A DNA stretch of 64,000 nt from Phytomonospora sp040655735 (lineage in GTDB: Bacteria > Actinomycetota > Actinomycetes > Mycobacteriales > Micromonosporaceae): NCBI RefSeq assembly GCF_040655735.1, contig NZ_JBFAKK010000015.1, forward strand, positions 149,450-213,449. Reading direction: 5' to 3'. The notes under the pieces are model-generated. The model searched no databases and was not told the DNA's origin. It worked only from the letters and a program-made list of their open reading frames with translations. Made by a program: the position numbers and the translations under genes. Position 1 is the first letter of the stretch; every line of letters begins with the position of its first letter. This document shows positions 31,288 to 40,233 of the stretch, piece after piece.

Positions 31288-32357
31288 CCGATCCTTTCGC
31301 CACCCCGCTCAGGCTCGCCACCACCAGTGACTTCATCGCGGCTGTTCCATACCTCCTCCGCTTCCACCCCAGCGAAGGGGATCTCGCGATCATCGGACTC
31401 AACGACAACAGGCAGGTCACCGTCAGCGCGCGGCTTCCGATACTTGACGAGCGTGCCGCCGCCGGTGCCGTTTCCCTTCCATGGGCGATGACCAAGCGCG
31501 GATGCACTGCACTGGCACTGGTTGGCTACGGCCCCGCCGACAAGGTCACACCCATCCTTGACGCCATCGAAACCGCCTGCCAGCAGCAGGGTATGAGCGT
31601 CATACGATCCGCACGTGTCACCGACGGCCGGTACTGGGACCGCGGTTCCGATCACGTTCCACCAGACGGGCTTCCCGTCCCCGATGCCGCCTCACCCACA
31701 GCCGCGGCCCTCATCGCCGCAGGTATCGCGGCACTACCCGATCGTGCAGCAGTCACTGCTCAGCTCACACCGGCGCCCCCCAGCGAGCTGACGCCAGTGA
31801 CCGCTGCCCTGCCCCAGGCCAGCAACAATCCGTCGCGGGTGAAAGGTGAACGCGCCGTCGTCGCCATTCATAGCCATCTCGAGGCGGGAACCTTTCCCGA
31901 TGCCGCTCAGGTCGCCCAGATCCTGACCGGCCTGCGCGAACCCGACATCAACATGCACGGGCTCGCCCGCACTGACACCGATCCCCAGGGTGCGCTGCCC
32001 TTGTGGCTCTACATAACCCGCCACGCTCCCGACGGACACCGCGCGGACGCCGCCCTGCAGGCGGCCTACGCCGCGTTCCGCTGCGGCGACAGTGTCCTGG
32101 CCGGTGGCGCCATCGCCATCGCCCGTGCCGCTGCTCCCCACTCCGAGCTCATCAGCCTGATCGCCAGGGTCATCGCGCTCAAGCGCGACCCAAATGAACT
32201 CCCCCTGGCCGAGATTCCCGCCAACCACCCCCTCCATCCTGCCGCGCTCGTGGCACGCGGTCGCCCAGACGGGCCACGGCTGGAACCCGCCGAGCCCGCA
32301 AGCGCAACATCACCCCCCGAACCCGCGCCCGGCCCCAGGCACCACCGCGCCCACTAA
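31284..32357 (+). CDS. DUF4192 protein 1
   Basis: 357 residues; ATG overlaps the previous stop by 4 bp. The start FIAAVPYLLRFHPSEGDLAIIGL is the hallmark of DUF4192 (LLAAVPYLLGFHP...VVVGL), followed by alternating strands and helices (GYGPADKVTPILDAIETACQ, then VTDGRYWDRG) and a C-terminal TPR-like part (AAYAAFRCGDSVLAGGAIAIARAAAPHS). DUF4192 proteins are actinobacterial and of unknown function. The C-terminal tail is Pro-rich. It is the first of two tandem copies. Confidence 0.87.
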   Translation: MTDPFATPLRLATTSDFIAAVPYLLRFHPSEGDLAIIGLNDNRQVTVSARLPILDERAAAGAVSLPWAMTKRGCTALALVGYGPADKVTPILDAIETACQQQGMSVIRSARVTDGRYWDRGSDHVPPDGLPVPDAASPTAAALIAAGIAALPDRAAVTAQLTPAPPSELTPVTAALPQASNNPSRVKGERAVVAIHSHLEAGTFPDAAQVAQILTGLREPDINMHGLARTDTDPQGALPLWLYITRHAPDGHRADAALQAAYAAFRCGDSVLAGGAIAIARAAAPHSELISLIARVIALKRDPNELPLAEIPANHPLHPAALVARGRPDGPRLEPAEPASATSPPEPAPGPRHHRAH

Positions 32358-32412
32358 CCCGCCCTCCGCCGCGAAGCCAACCCCGTAAGGCAGCACCCGC
32401 AAGGAGCATCCC

Positions 32413-33447
32413 GTGACCGAGCCCATTCCCCTGCGCACCGGCCTCGAAATCGTCGCCGCCGTACCGTTCCTGCTCAGGTTCCACCCAGCCGACGGTGACT
32501 TGGTCGCCATCGGCATCATCGACGGGCACTTCCAGTCGGCCAACCAGGTCTCCGCCGCCGGGATCCACATCGACGAGGTGGCCGAAAGGCTCGCCAAGGA
32601 CGGTTGCACCAGCGCGCACGTCATCGGGTACGGACCATCACAGCAGGTCGACGACGCGCTCAACGTCGCCGCGATTGCCTTCCGCTACCACGACATCGAC
32701 CTGCAGCGAGTCATCCAGGTCACAGATGGGTCGTACTGGAGCCGCCACGACCCCCACGACCCCGACAACGGGCAGCGCATCACCACCTACTCGCCAGTCG
32801 CCGCTGAAATGGTCGCCAGGGGTATGACGGCACTGCCCGACCGCGACGCCATCACCGCGCTTCTCGACTCGGCCCCCGATGACGAACTCCGCAAGGTCTC
32901 CATCGCAATCGAGGCGGCACTCAAAACGGGAATGCACGGACCGGCCGCCGTCGCCCTAGTCCGCAACCACACGGACGCCGGCACCTTTCCCGACGTGACC
33001 GAGTGCGCCCAGATCCTGAACAGCCTGCGCGACCGCCACGGTGAGGCCCTCGGATTCGGCATCACTGAGAACGATCCCAAACGCGCCCTTCCGGTGTGGC
33101 TGTTCGTCCTTCGTCACGCCCCCGACACACACGTCGGCGAGCCTGCCAGCCAGGTCGCATACGCGGCATTCCGGTCCGGTCACGGAGCCCTCGCCCGCGA
33201 CGCCATCGGCCTTGCCCGCGTCGCCCGACCCGATTCCCGTCTCTACGACCTAATCGCGATGGCGATCAACACCACCAACCCCAAGAAGTTCCCGCCGATG
33301 GGCAGCCTGCTCACGGCACTCACCGATCCGGCCACGTTCACCGCAAACACCCGCCCGGTCAACGACGGAACCCCCACACCGCCATCCGTCAACGGCGCCA
33401 CGCCCGAGGATCCCGAACCCACCCATGGACACCGCCATGGCCGATAG
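32413..33447 (+). CDS. DUF4192 protein 2
   Basis: 344 residues from GTG 32413 with AAGGAG upstream. IVAAVPFLLRFHPADGDLVAIGI, GYGPSQQVDDALNVAA and VTDGSYWSR align with the first copy, as does the C-terminal AFRSGHGALARDAIGLARVARPDSRLYDL. Similar but clearly diverged, so an old duplication rather than a recent one. No function known for the family; it opens the run of genes leading to the giant helicase. Confidence 0.87.
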   Translation: MTEPIPLRTGLEIVAAVPFLLRFHPADGDLVAIGIIDGHFQSANQVSAAGIHIDEVAERLAKDGCTSAHVIGYGPSQQVDDALNVAAIAFRYHDIDLQRVIQVTDGSYWSRHDPHDPDNGQRITTYSPVAAEMVARGMTALPDRDAITALLDSAPDDELRKVSIAIEAALKTGMHGPAAVALVRNHTDAGTFPDVTECAQILNSLRDRHGEALGFGITENDPKRALPVWLFVLRHAPDTHVGEPASQVAYAAFRSGHGALARDAIGLARVARPDSRLYDLIAMAINTTNPKKFPPMGSLLTALTDPATFTANTRPVNDGTPTPPSVNGATPEDPEPTHGHRHGR

Positions 33448-33540
33448 AAGAAGCCCCAAGGCGGCATCCAGCAAGCCCCGCCGGAACGCCGTCGCCCTCG
33501 ATGGCCTCGACGCCCTGTTCACCACCCCGGAGGAACCCCG
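33437..33540 (+). pseudogene. Small gene with probable 1-base deletion
   Basis: From ATG 33437 (or 33425) the frame has strong GC third positions for 34 codons (MADRRSPKAASSK...LDALFTTPEEP), then abruptly turns into the wrong-frame shadow of the gene at 33540. With one extra C in the run CCCC at 33536-33539 the frame would end at TGA overlapping the next GTG (GTGA), the usual coupling in this operon. So either a 37-residue gene has lost its stop by deletion, or the sequence has a homopolymer error. Confidence 0.4.
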
Positions 33541-33791
33541 TGAAGAAGTACAGCAAGCTCGCCAGGAACCACGTCGAACTCAACCATCCCGAGGAGTTCC
33601 AGCAGATCAGGGACTCGGAGGCGTACTTCCTGAGGATCGGAGAGGACATGGCCCACCAGATCGAGAAACGCACCAGCCAGCTCCTCAAGACCACCGACCT
33701 GCCACAACAGACGTTCATCGAACGGCTGGAGGCCGAGACGACGCTGAGGTTCCAGGCCGAACAGGAGATCCTGCGCGCCTATCTCACCTGA
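33540..33791 (+). CDS. Small helical protein, weakly TnpV-like
   Basis: 83 residues from GTG 33540, six bases after GGAGG. Basic N-terminus (KKYSKLAR), then HPEEFQQIRDSEAYFLRIGEDMAHQIEKR and a C-terminal RLEAETTLRFQAEQEILRAYL. The overall order resembles small TnpV-type proteins of Gram-positive conjugative elements, but the match is weak. Its third-position GC content shows it is the true coding frame here, although the frame of the giant gene is also open through it. Confidence 0.65.
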   Translation: MKKYSKLARNHVELNHPEEFQQIRDSEAYFLRIGEDMAHQIEKRTSQLLKTTDLPQQTFIERLEAETTLRFQAEQEILRAYLT

Positions 33792-36700
33792 GTCCTCTCC
33801 AGCGATTTCGGCCAGCAGGTCAAGACGACCTCGCCCCTTCCACTCCAGAAGCGCGCCTGCACGCCAACCTCGCCGCTTTGGAGACCCTCACCCACCTGCG
33901 CGAGCGAACCCACGCCGCCACCCCGAACGAGCAGGCCGTTCTCGCTCGCTGGTCCGGTTGGGGATCGCTCCCGAAAGCCCTCGACGCCGGGGGGACCGAC
34001 CCGGTCTACGCCGCAGCCCACCAGCGCCTGATCAGCCTGCTATCCACCGACGAGCTGGCGGCCGCGTCCGCCAGCGTCCTGTGGGCGCACTTCACCCACG
34101 TCGACTACACCCGCGAAATCTGGGACGCCTTGACACGCTTGGGCTTTCGCGGCGGCAACGTCCTCGAGCCCGGCTGCGGGTCGGGAAACTTCCTGGCCAC
34201 CGCTCCTGAGAACACCCACCTCGTCGGCGTCGAACTCGACCCCATCACCGCAGAGATCGCCGGCCACCTTCACCCCCACGCCCGCATCCTCAACGAAGGC
34301 TTCGAGCACACCCGCATCCCCAGTGACAGCCTCGACGGTGTCGTCGGCAACGTCCCCTACGCCGACCTCACCCTCCACGACCCCCGCCACAACTACAACC
34401 GGTACCCCATCCACAACCACTTCATCGTCAAAGGCCTGGACCTGCTGCGCCCCGGCGCACTCATGGCCGTCCTAACCTCCCGCTACACCCTCGATGCCGA
34501 AGCACCCTTCGCCCGCCGTGACATGTCGGCCATGGCCGACCTCGTCGCCGCCGTACGCCTCCCCAACGGTGCCCACCAGCGCGCCGCCGGCACCAACGTC
34601 GTCAGCGACCTGCTCATCTTCCAGCGCCGCGACGAACCACCCTTCACCGATCCCGACTGGGTCACCAGCAGCCCCCGCTTCCTTTCGGGGCACCCCATGC
34701 ACATCAACGACTACTTCGCTGCGCACCCTGACCACGTCCTCGGCGAACTGCGCCTGGGCAGCAACCGCCACCGCAGTGACCTGACCGTCGCCGCCGACGG
34801 CGACACCACCACCCGCCTGCGCGAAGCCCTGGCCAGCATCACCAGCACCGTCACCGAGGTTCCCGACCCCGTCACCGTCCCACTGCACGTCCAGCCCGCC
34901 GCAACGATCCCAGTCCACCCCGACGGGTACCTCACCGCCCACCCCGACGGGACCTTCACCGCGACGCGCGACGGCGTCGACGAGCTCCACGCCGTTTCGG
35001 CCGGCCAGGCCGATGAACTGCGTGCCATGCTCCGGCTGCGCGACGCGGTCCGCGCCGTCGTGACCGCCGACCGCGACGGCGACGGCGAGACGGCCGTGAC
35101 CGCACGCACCGACTTGACCGCGGCCTACCAGTCCTACCGCGACACCTACGGGCCCATCACCCGCGACGACGCCGGAACCGCCCGCGCACCCCAGGGCGGA
35201 TTCCGCAGCGACCCCTACGCCGGGATGGTCCTGGCCCTGGAACGCCGCGACGAGAACGACCAGATCGTCCCCACCGACATCTTCACCGTCCCCCAGTGCC
35301 GATCCGAGGTCACCGTCACCACGGCCGCCGACGCGCTAGCGGTCTGCCGCGACCGCACCGGCGGCATCGACCTGCAGGTCATCTCCGACCTACTGGGCAT
35401 CGACCGGATCCAGACGCGCCAGCAGCTCGGCGACCTCGTCTTCGACGACCCCGCCGAGCACGGGCGCCTGGTCACCGCCGATGAGTACCTGTCCGGACGC
35501 GTCGCCGACAAGCTCGCCGTCGCCCGCGACGCCGCCGCGGCCGACCCGCGCTTCGACAGCAACGTCGCCGCCCTCGAGGCGGTCCTCCCCGCACGCCTGG
35601 CTCCCGGCGAGATCAGCCTCGAACTCGGCCTTGCGTGGATTCCCGAAGGACTCGTCCAAGAGTTCGCCCGCGAGCTGCTGAAACTCAACGAGCTCACTGT
35701 CGCCCACCTCGTCGACTCGAACTGGACGGTGTCACACCGCCGCGACAGCTCGGTCGCCTCAACGGTCACCTGGGGAACACCGGAGATGCCGGCGGCCGCA
35801 CTGCTGCAGAAGATCCTGCGCGGCACCGCCATCGAGATCCGCCAGACCATCGCCACCGGAACCGACAGCCGCACCATCTTGGACGCCGACGCCACCGCCG
35901 CCGCCCTGGAGAAAGCCGAAGCGATCAAAGCCCGCTGGCGTGAGTGGATCTGGGAACACCCCGGCCGCGCCCGAGGCCTCGCCGACGACTACTACCAGCG
36001 CGCCGGGCAGACCGTTCCCCGCGCCTACAACGGCGACCACCTCACATTCCCCGGCCTGCGAGAGGGGTTCGTGCCCCACGCCCACCAGCGGGACGCCATC
36101 GCCCGCATCATCGCCGAACCCGGCGTCGTCCTCGCCCACCACGTCGGCGCCGGCAAAACCGCCGAAATGATCATCGGGATGGCCGAGCTCAAACGGCTCG
36201 GCCTGGTGAGCAAGCCCGTCATGGTCGTTCCCAAAGGCCTCCTCGGCGCCACCGAGACCGCCTGGCGCTACCTCTACCCCGATGCGCGTCTAGCCGTGCC
36301 CACCAACGCCGAGACCACCGGTGAAGGACGACGCGCCTTCAGCGCCAGCCTGGCCGCACGCGACGTCGACTGCGTGATCCTCACCGAGAAGATGTTCGAG
36401 TCGATGGCGCTGTCACCGCAGGCGCTGCGCGACCACATCGACCGCGAGCTGGAGTACTACGACGACCTGGCCGCCCAGCGCGGCAAAGGCTCCGGGGCGT
36501 TCAAGGACATCCAGAAGGAGAAGGAACGCGCCCGCCAGCGCCTCCTGAGGGTCCACGGTGTCGGCGCAGATACCGCACGCGACAAGCGAACCGCCGGGAC
36601 CATCTACCTCGACGAGACCGGCATCGACTACATCGTCCGCGACGAGGGCCACCGCGACAAGAACATCCCCATCGCCACCCGCCACACCTCCATCGTCGCC

Positions 36701-39700
36701 TCCAGACCCTCCAACCGTGCCGCCGACATGCTCGCCAAACGCGACTACATGCGCCACCGCTACGGCCGCACCGGCATCGTCGCCTCCGGCACCCCGGTCC
36801 TGAACACCATCTCCGAGGTGTATGTGTGGCTGCGTTCACTGGCCCCACACCTGCTGCGCGACATCGGCGTCCACAACTTCGACGACTTCTGCTCCTTGTT
36901 CGTCACCACCCGCACCGCCGTGGAGATCGCCCCCACCGGAGGGCTGCGCATCAAGACCCGCGAGCGGGCCTACACCAACGTCGGGGAACTGCTGCGCCTG
37001 TGGCACTCCGTCGCCGACGTGCGCTCCGAGGAAGAACTCGGACTCAAGGGCCCCCTGTTGGCTGAACGTGCCGACGGTGAACGCCGCCCTGCGCAGGTCG
37101 CCGTCGAGGCCACCCCCGAGCACCTCGACTACGCCCAGTCCCTCCACGACCGCCTTGACGCCATAGCCGCCCGGGAGGTCGACAAGACCGAAGACAACCA
37201 GCTGACGATCCTGTCCAACTCCATCGCCGCCGCCCTCGACCTGCACCTGGTCGGCGTCGAGACCACCGGCACCACCAAGGTCGAAGTTGCCGCCGACAAC
37301 ATCGCACGAATCCACCATGCCACCGCCGCCAACGTCTACCTCGACGATGACGGTCAACCTCACCCCGTTCCCGGGGCGCTCCAGTTCGCCTTCGCGGACC
37401 TCGGCGTCTACAGCACCGAGAAGGTCAACAACGACGAGTGGGACGCCTACAGCGAACTCAAGCGCCTCCTCATCGACCGCGGCGTGCCCGCCGACAAGAT
37501 CGCCTTCATCCATGAAGCGCCCGGCACAGACGAACGCGAGGCGATGCTGGACGCCGCCCGCACCGGCGCCATCAACGTCCTCATCGGCTCCACAGCCACC
37601 CTCGGCGAAGGCGTCAACGTCCAAGACCGCGCCATCGCCATGCACCTACTGGACCCCAAACTGCGGCCCGGCGACACCACCCAACGCATCGGGCGCATCA
37701 ACCGCCCCGGCAACCAGAACCCCGAGATCCAGATCTACCAGTACGGCACCACCCCCTCAGGAGACGCCTACGTAGCCCAGCTCGCCGAGAACAAGGCCGG
37801 ATTCATCAAGGTCCTGTTCCTGAAGGACTACAGCCTCCGCGAGGTCACCGCCCCCCACGACGACGAACTCAACGCCGCCGAGTTCAAAGCCGCCACCTCC
37901 GGCAGCCCACTCCTGGTGACAGCCACACGCCTCGCCGAGCGCGTCGCCAACCTCGAACGCCTCCAGCGCTCCCACGATCGCACCCGCAACATGCTCGCCT
38001 GGCGCATCCAAGACAACAACACCAACCTCGACAAGACCACCCAGGCCCTCCAGCTCCTAGACGAGCGCCTACCCATCGCCACGGCCAACACCGGCACATG
38101 GGAGCTGCGCCTGGGCAGAGCCGACCACAGCGGGAAAAACAACGTGGACGCTGCGCTGGGGGAACACGTCAACAACTACCGCGACCTGGCCGCCAGAAAC
38201 AGGCTCGCCTTCCGAAACGGGCCCTCCGAGATCCGCGGCGCCTTCCGCGACCTCGACTTCACCCTCAGCTACCACTACGACCGCCGCCACGACATCGAAA
38301 CCGTCACCGTCGCCTTCGACGGCATCCCCGAACCCCTCACCCTCACCGACCCCGCCCGCGAAACATCCCTCGCCGACGCGCTCGCGATCCACCTGGACGC
38401 ACTGCCCACCCAGCAACGCAGGCTCACCGCCAAAATCCAGCAGCTGCGCACCGACACCGAGCAGGCCGTCACCGAGCACGACAAGCCCTTCGCGCACACC
38501 GCCGAGCTCGCCGCCGCCCGCGCCGAACTCGCCCGCGTGGAGCAGGAACTCGGCCTCGACGTGATCACCGACGAGGACGCCAAAACTCAAACCTCCACCA
38601 CCGGCAGGCAGCAGGCGACACCACGCGGCACTGACGCGGCGGCCGCCGTGGCCGCCAGCCGATCGGTCACCTCGACGCCTGTGTGGCAGCAGCGCGCCGC
38701 GCACGGGCAGGAAACCCCGGCGGTTTCCCGGATCCCGTCGATGACCACCGAACTCCCCGAGCAAGGGCGCGAGGTGATCGAGGTCGCGGTCTCGGCGCTG
38801 GCCACCAGCCGCTACGCACACCGCCTCGCATTGAACTTCACCATCGAGCAGGCCCGCATCCCACTCATCGCGCACTTCTGGGACCTCCTCGACGAACGCC
38901 TCCCCGACCCCCAGGAGGTCCCGCCGGCTGTCCAGGCCCTGCGTGATGACGCCGCCGCCCGGCACCGATTCGAGGCCACGCTGGTTCCGCTCGCGTACGC
39001 CGTCGCTGGTGTCCCGGCCACCCCGGAGCGGTGGCTCTTCCTGGCCCAAGCCGTCCGCGAGCTCACCCCACCCCGCTACGGCCGCGGTGAGTCTCACCAA
39101 GGTGAGGCCGCCGCCGACGCCGTCGTCGTCACCGAAGTCACCAGAGCCCACGCCTCTGAGCACGTGTGGATCCGGCACTTCATCGCCACCGATCCCGGAG
39201 AACGCACTGCCAGTGGCCCCGACTACGCCGACCTCTGCAAACGGTGGGAACACCGCCTGCCAGACCTGACTGTCCAGGCCGAATCCGCGTGGGCCAACAG
39301 CAACTTTCTGCTGGCGATGTCCCTTCTGGTCCACGGCGAAAAGACCTGGCCGAACGCCAAGCCTTGGGCCACATACATCGCCAACCTCACCCAGCACGCC
39401 CACGACCTCGGCGTGCACATCACCCGCGAACACGCCCGTCCCGTCACCAGCACCCTCACCGAACCCGACCCCGAACCCCAGGAGCACCCGATGCCCGCCA
39501 GCATCCTCGACCCCGAAGTCCTGCACGACGCCGCCAGCCGCCACGTCAACAACCACCCCGAAGCGACCGCCGCCCTCGTCGTTCACTTGGCCCGCCAGGC
39601 CACCAGCGCCGCTGGCCCGGGCATCGACGCCCGCGCCGAACCCGATTTGAGCACCTACATCACCAACAGTCGCCGTGACCACATCGACAACCTCTACGTC

Positions 39701-40210
39701 CTGGCGGGACTGGCCGTCACCGACGACGAGAAGGCCCTCGCCGCCCACATCGACTCCCTCGACGCCCCCGGCCTGACCGAGCTGGCCGACTTCACCGCCG
39801 AGGTCGTCCACCGCGCCAACCACGCCTTCGACGATCGCACCAGTGCCTGGCTCCACATCCACATGGAACTGCACTACCCGCAGGCATTCGCCGAGACCGG
39901 AGACCGCATCGACTCCGTCGACACCGTCGCTGAGATCGCCGGCGTCGAAAACGACCGCGCGGCCCTCGTGTGGCTGTACTACCGGGCCCTGTCCGAACCC
40001 GACTGGGACGACCCCGCTCGCGAAGTTACCCCTGAGGATGCCAAGACCATGTGGGCCCTATTTCACTACGCCCACGGCTCCACCACGACGTCCCCCACCG
40101 AGCTGGCTTCCCAGCGCCACGGCGGCACGGTCACCGCTGAGGCCCCCGGCCCGTCGCCGGCGCTCGACCTCACCGCCGAACCACGCAGCATCCCCGCTCC
40201 CCGTCGATAG
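33788..40210 (+). CDS. Giant N6-adenine methyltransferase / SNF2-like helicase (DarB-like)
   Basis: About 2140 residues. The frame is open from 33425 but codes poorly before about 33790, so I place the start at CTG 33788, overlapping the previous stop (CTGA); TTG further in is possible. Domains: SAM motif VLEPGCGSGNF near 125, catalytic NVPY (GNVPYAD) near 187, helicase Walker A HHVGAGKT near 784, Walker B DEGH near 951, ASGTP near 998, and the C-lobe LGEGVNVQD to RIGRINRPG near 1275-1303; coiled coil about 1540-1590; helical modules from about 1650. The size and order recall phage P1 DarB, which protects incoming DNA from type I restriction. No nuclease domain seen. Cis-protection of transferred DNA is inferred. 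A Shine-Dalgarno-preceded ATG at 39491 may give a separate C-terminal product. Confidence 0.85.
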   Translation: MSPLQRFRPAGQDDLAPSTPEARLHANLAALETLTHLRERTHAATPNEQAVLARWSGWGSLPKALDAGGTDPVYAAAHQRLISLLSTDELAAASASVLWAHFTHVDYTREIWDALTRLGFRGGNVLEPGCGSGNFLATAPENTHLVGVELDPITAEIAGHLHPHARILNEGFEHTRIPSDSLDGVVGNVPYADLTLHDPRHNYNRYPIHNHFIVKGLDLLRPGALMAVLTSRYTLDAEAPFARRDMSAMADLVAAVRLPNGAHQRAAGTNVVSDLLIFQRRDEPPFTDPDWVTSSPRFLSGHPMHINDYFAAHPDHVLGELRLGSNRHRSDLTVAADGDTTTRLREALASITSTVTEVPDPVTVPLHVQPAATIPVHPDGYLTAHPDGTFTATRDGVDELHAVSAGQADELRAMLRLRDAVRAVVTADRDGDGETAVTARTDLTAAYQSYRDTYGPITRDDAGTARAPQGGFRSDPYAGMVLALERRDENDQIVPTDIFTVPQCRSEVTVTTAADALAVCRDRTGGIDLQVISDLLGIDRIQTRQQLGDLVFDDPAEHGRLVTADEYLSGRVADKLAVARDAAAADPRFDSNVAALEAVLPARLAPGEISLELGLAWIPEGLVQEFARELLKLNELTVAHLVDSNWTVSHRRDSSVASTVTWGTPEMPAAALLQKILRGTAIEIRQTIATGTDSRTILDADATAAALEKAEAIKARWREWIWEHPGRARGLADDYYQRAGQTVPRAYNGDHLTFPGLREGFVPHAHQRDAIARIIAEPGVVLAHHVGAGKTAEMIIGMAELKRLGLVSKPVMVVPKGLLGATETAWRYLYPDARLAVPTNAETTGEGRRAFSASLAARDVDCVILTEKMFESMALSPQALRDHIDRELEYYDDLAAQRGKGSGAFKDIQKEKERARQRLLRVHGVGADTARDKRTAGTIYLDETGIDYIVRDEGHRDKNIPIATRHTSIVASRPSNRAADMLAKRDYMRHRYGRTGIVASGTPVLNTISEVYVWLRSLAPHLLRDIGVHNFDDFCSLFVTTRTAVEIAPTGGLRIKTRERAYTNVGELLRLWHSVADVRSEEELGLKGPLLAERADGERRPAQVAVEATPEHLDYAQSLHDRLDAIAAREVDKTEDNQLTILSNSIAAALDLHLVGVETTGTTKVEVAADNIARIHHATAANVYLDDDGQPHPVPGALQFAFADLGVYSTEKVNNDEWDAYSELKRLLIDRGVPADKIAFIHEAPGTDEREAMLDAARTGAINVLIGSTATLGEGVNVQDRAIAMHLLDPKLRPGDTTQRIGRINRPGNQNPEIQIYQYGTTPSGDAYVAQLAENKAGFIKVLFLKDYSLREVTAPHDDELNAAEFKAATSGSPLLVTATRLAERVANLERLQRSHDRTRNMLAWRIQDNNTNLDKTTQALQLLDERLPIATANTGTWELRLGRADHSGKNNVDAALGEHVNNYRDLAARNRLAFRNGPSEIRGAFRDLDFTLSYHYDRRHDIETVTVAFDGIPEPLTLTDPARETSLADALAIHLDALPTQQRRLTAKIQQLRTDTEQAVTEHDKPFAHTAELAAARAELARVEQELGLDVITDEDAKTQTSTTGRQQATPRGTDAAAAVAASRSVTSTPVWQQRAAHGQETPAVSRIPSMTTELPEQGREVIEVAVSALATSRYAHRLALNFTIEQARIPLIAHFWDLLDERLPDPQEVPPAVQALRDDAAARHRFEATLVPLAYAVAGVPATPERWLFLAQAVRELTPPRYGRGESHQGEAAADAVVVTEVTRAHASEHVWIRHFIATDPGERTASGPDYADLCKRWEHRLPDLTVQAESAWANSNFLLAMSLLVHGEKTWPNAKPWATYIANLTQHAHDLGVHITREHARPVTSTLTEPDPEPQEHPMPASILDPEVLHDAASRHVNNHPEATAALVVHLARQATSAAGPGIDARAEPDLSTYITNSRRDHIDNLYVLAGLAVTDDEKALAAHIDSLDAPGLTELADFTAEVVHRANHAFDDRTSAWLHIHMELHYPQAFAETGDRIDSVDTVAEIAGVENDRAALVWLYYRALSEPDWDDPAREVTPEDAKTMWALFHYAHGSTTTSPTELASQRHGGTVTAEAPGPSPALDLTAEPRSIPAPRR
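39491..40210 (+). other. Internal translation start / fused helical-module protein
   Basis: Within the giant gene, in the same frame, AGGAG at 39480-39484 is followed seven bases later by ATG 39491, and the 239 residues from there form a self-contained module-A protein (DSLDAPGLTELADFTAEVVHRANHAF...AWLHIHMELHYPQAF). The residues just before it are a Pro/Glu linker. The spacing CAGGAGCAC-x-ATG mirrors the start of the 41281 gene. Either two genes fused by loss of a stop, or one message gives both a fused and a free product. Confidence 0.5.
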
Positions 40211-40233
40211 CCGACAGAGAAAGAGGTACCACC

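Noticed and set aside
33425..33787. N-terminal 121 codons that would extend the giant protein to 2261 residues
   Set aside because: Between 33540 and 33790 this frame has weak third-position GC and is the shadow of the GTG 33540 gene, which has a good Shine-Dalgarno.
38069..39874. 601-codon minus-strand frame
   Set aside because: Antisense shadow of the giant gene, which has far better codon usage and motifs.
33788..40210. Complete restriction-modification or DISARM/BREX-type defence locus around the giant gene
   Set aside because: No nuclease, PglZ, BrxC/L or DrmB-like partner is visible among the neighbours; the transfer context and DarB-like layout favour anti-restriction.
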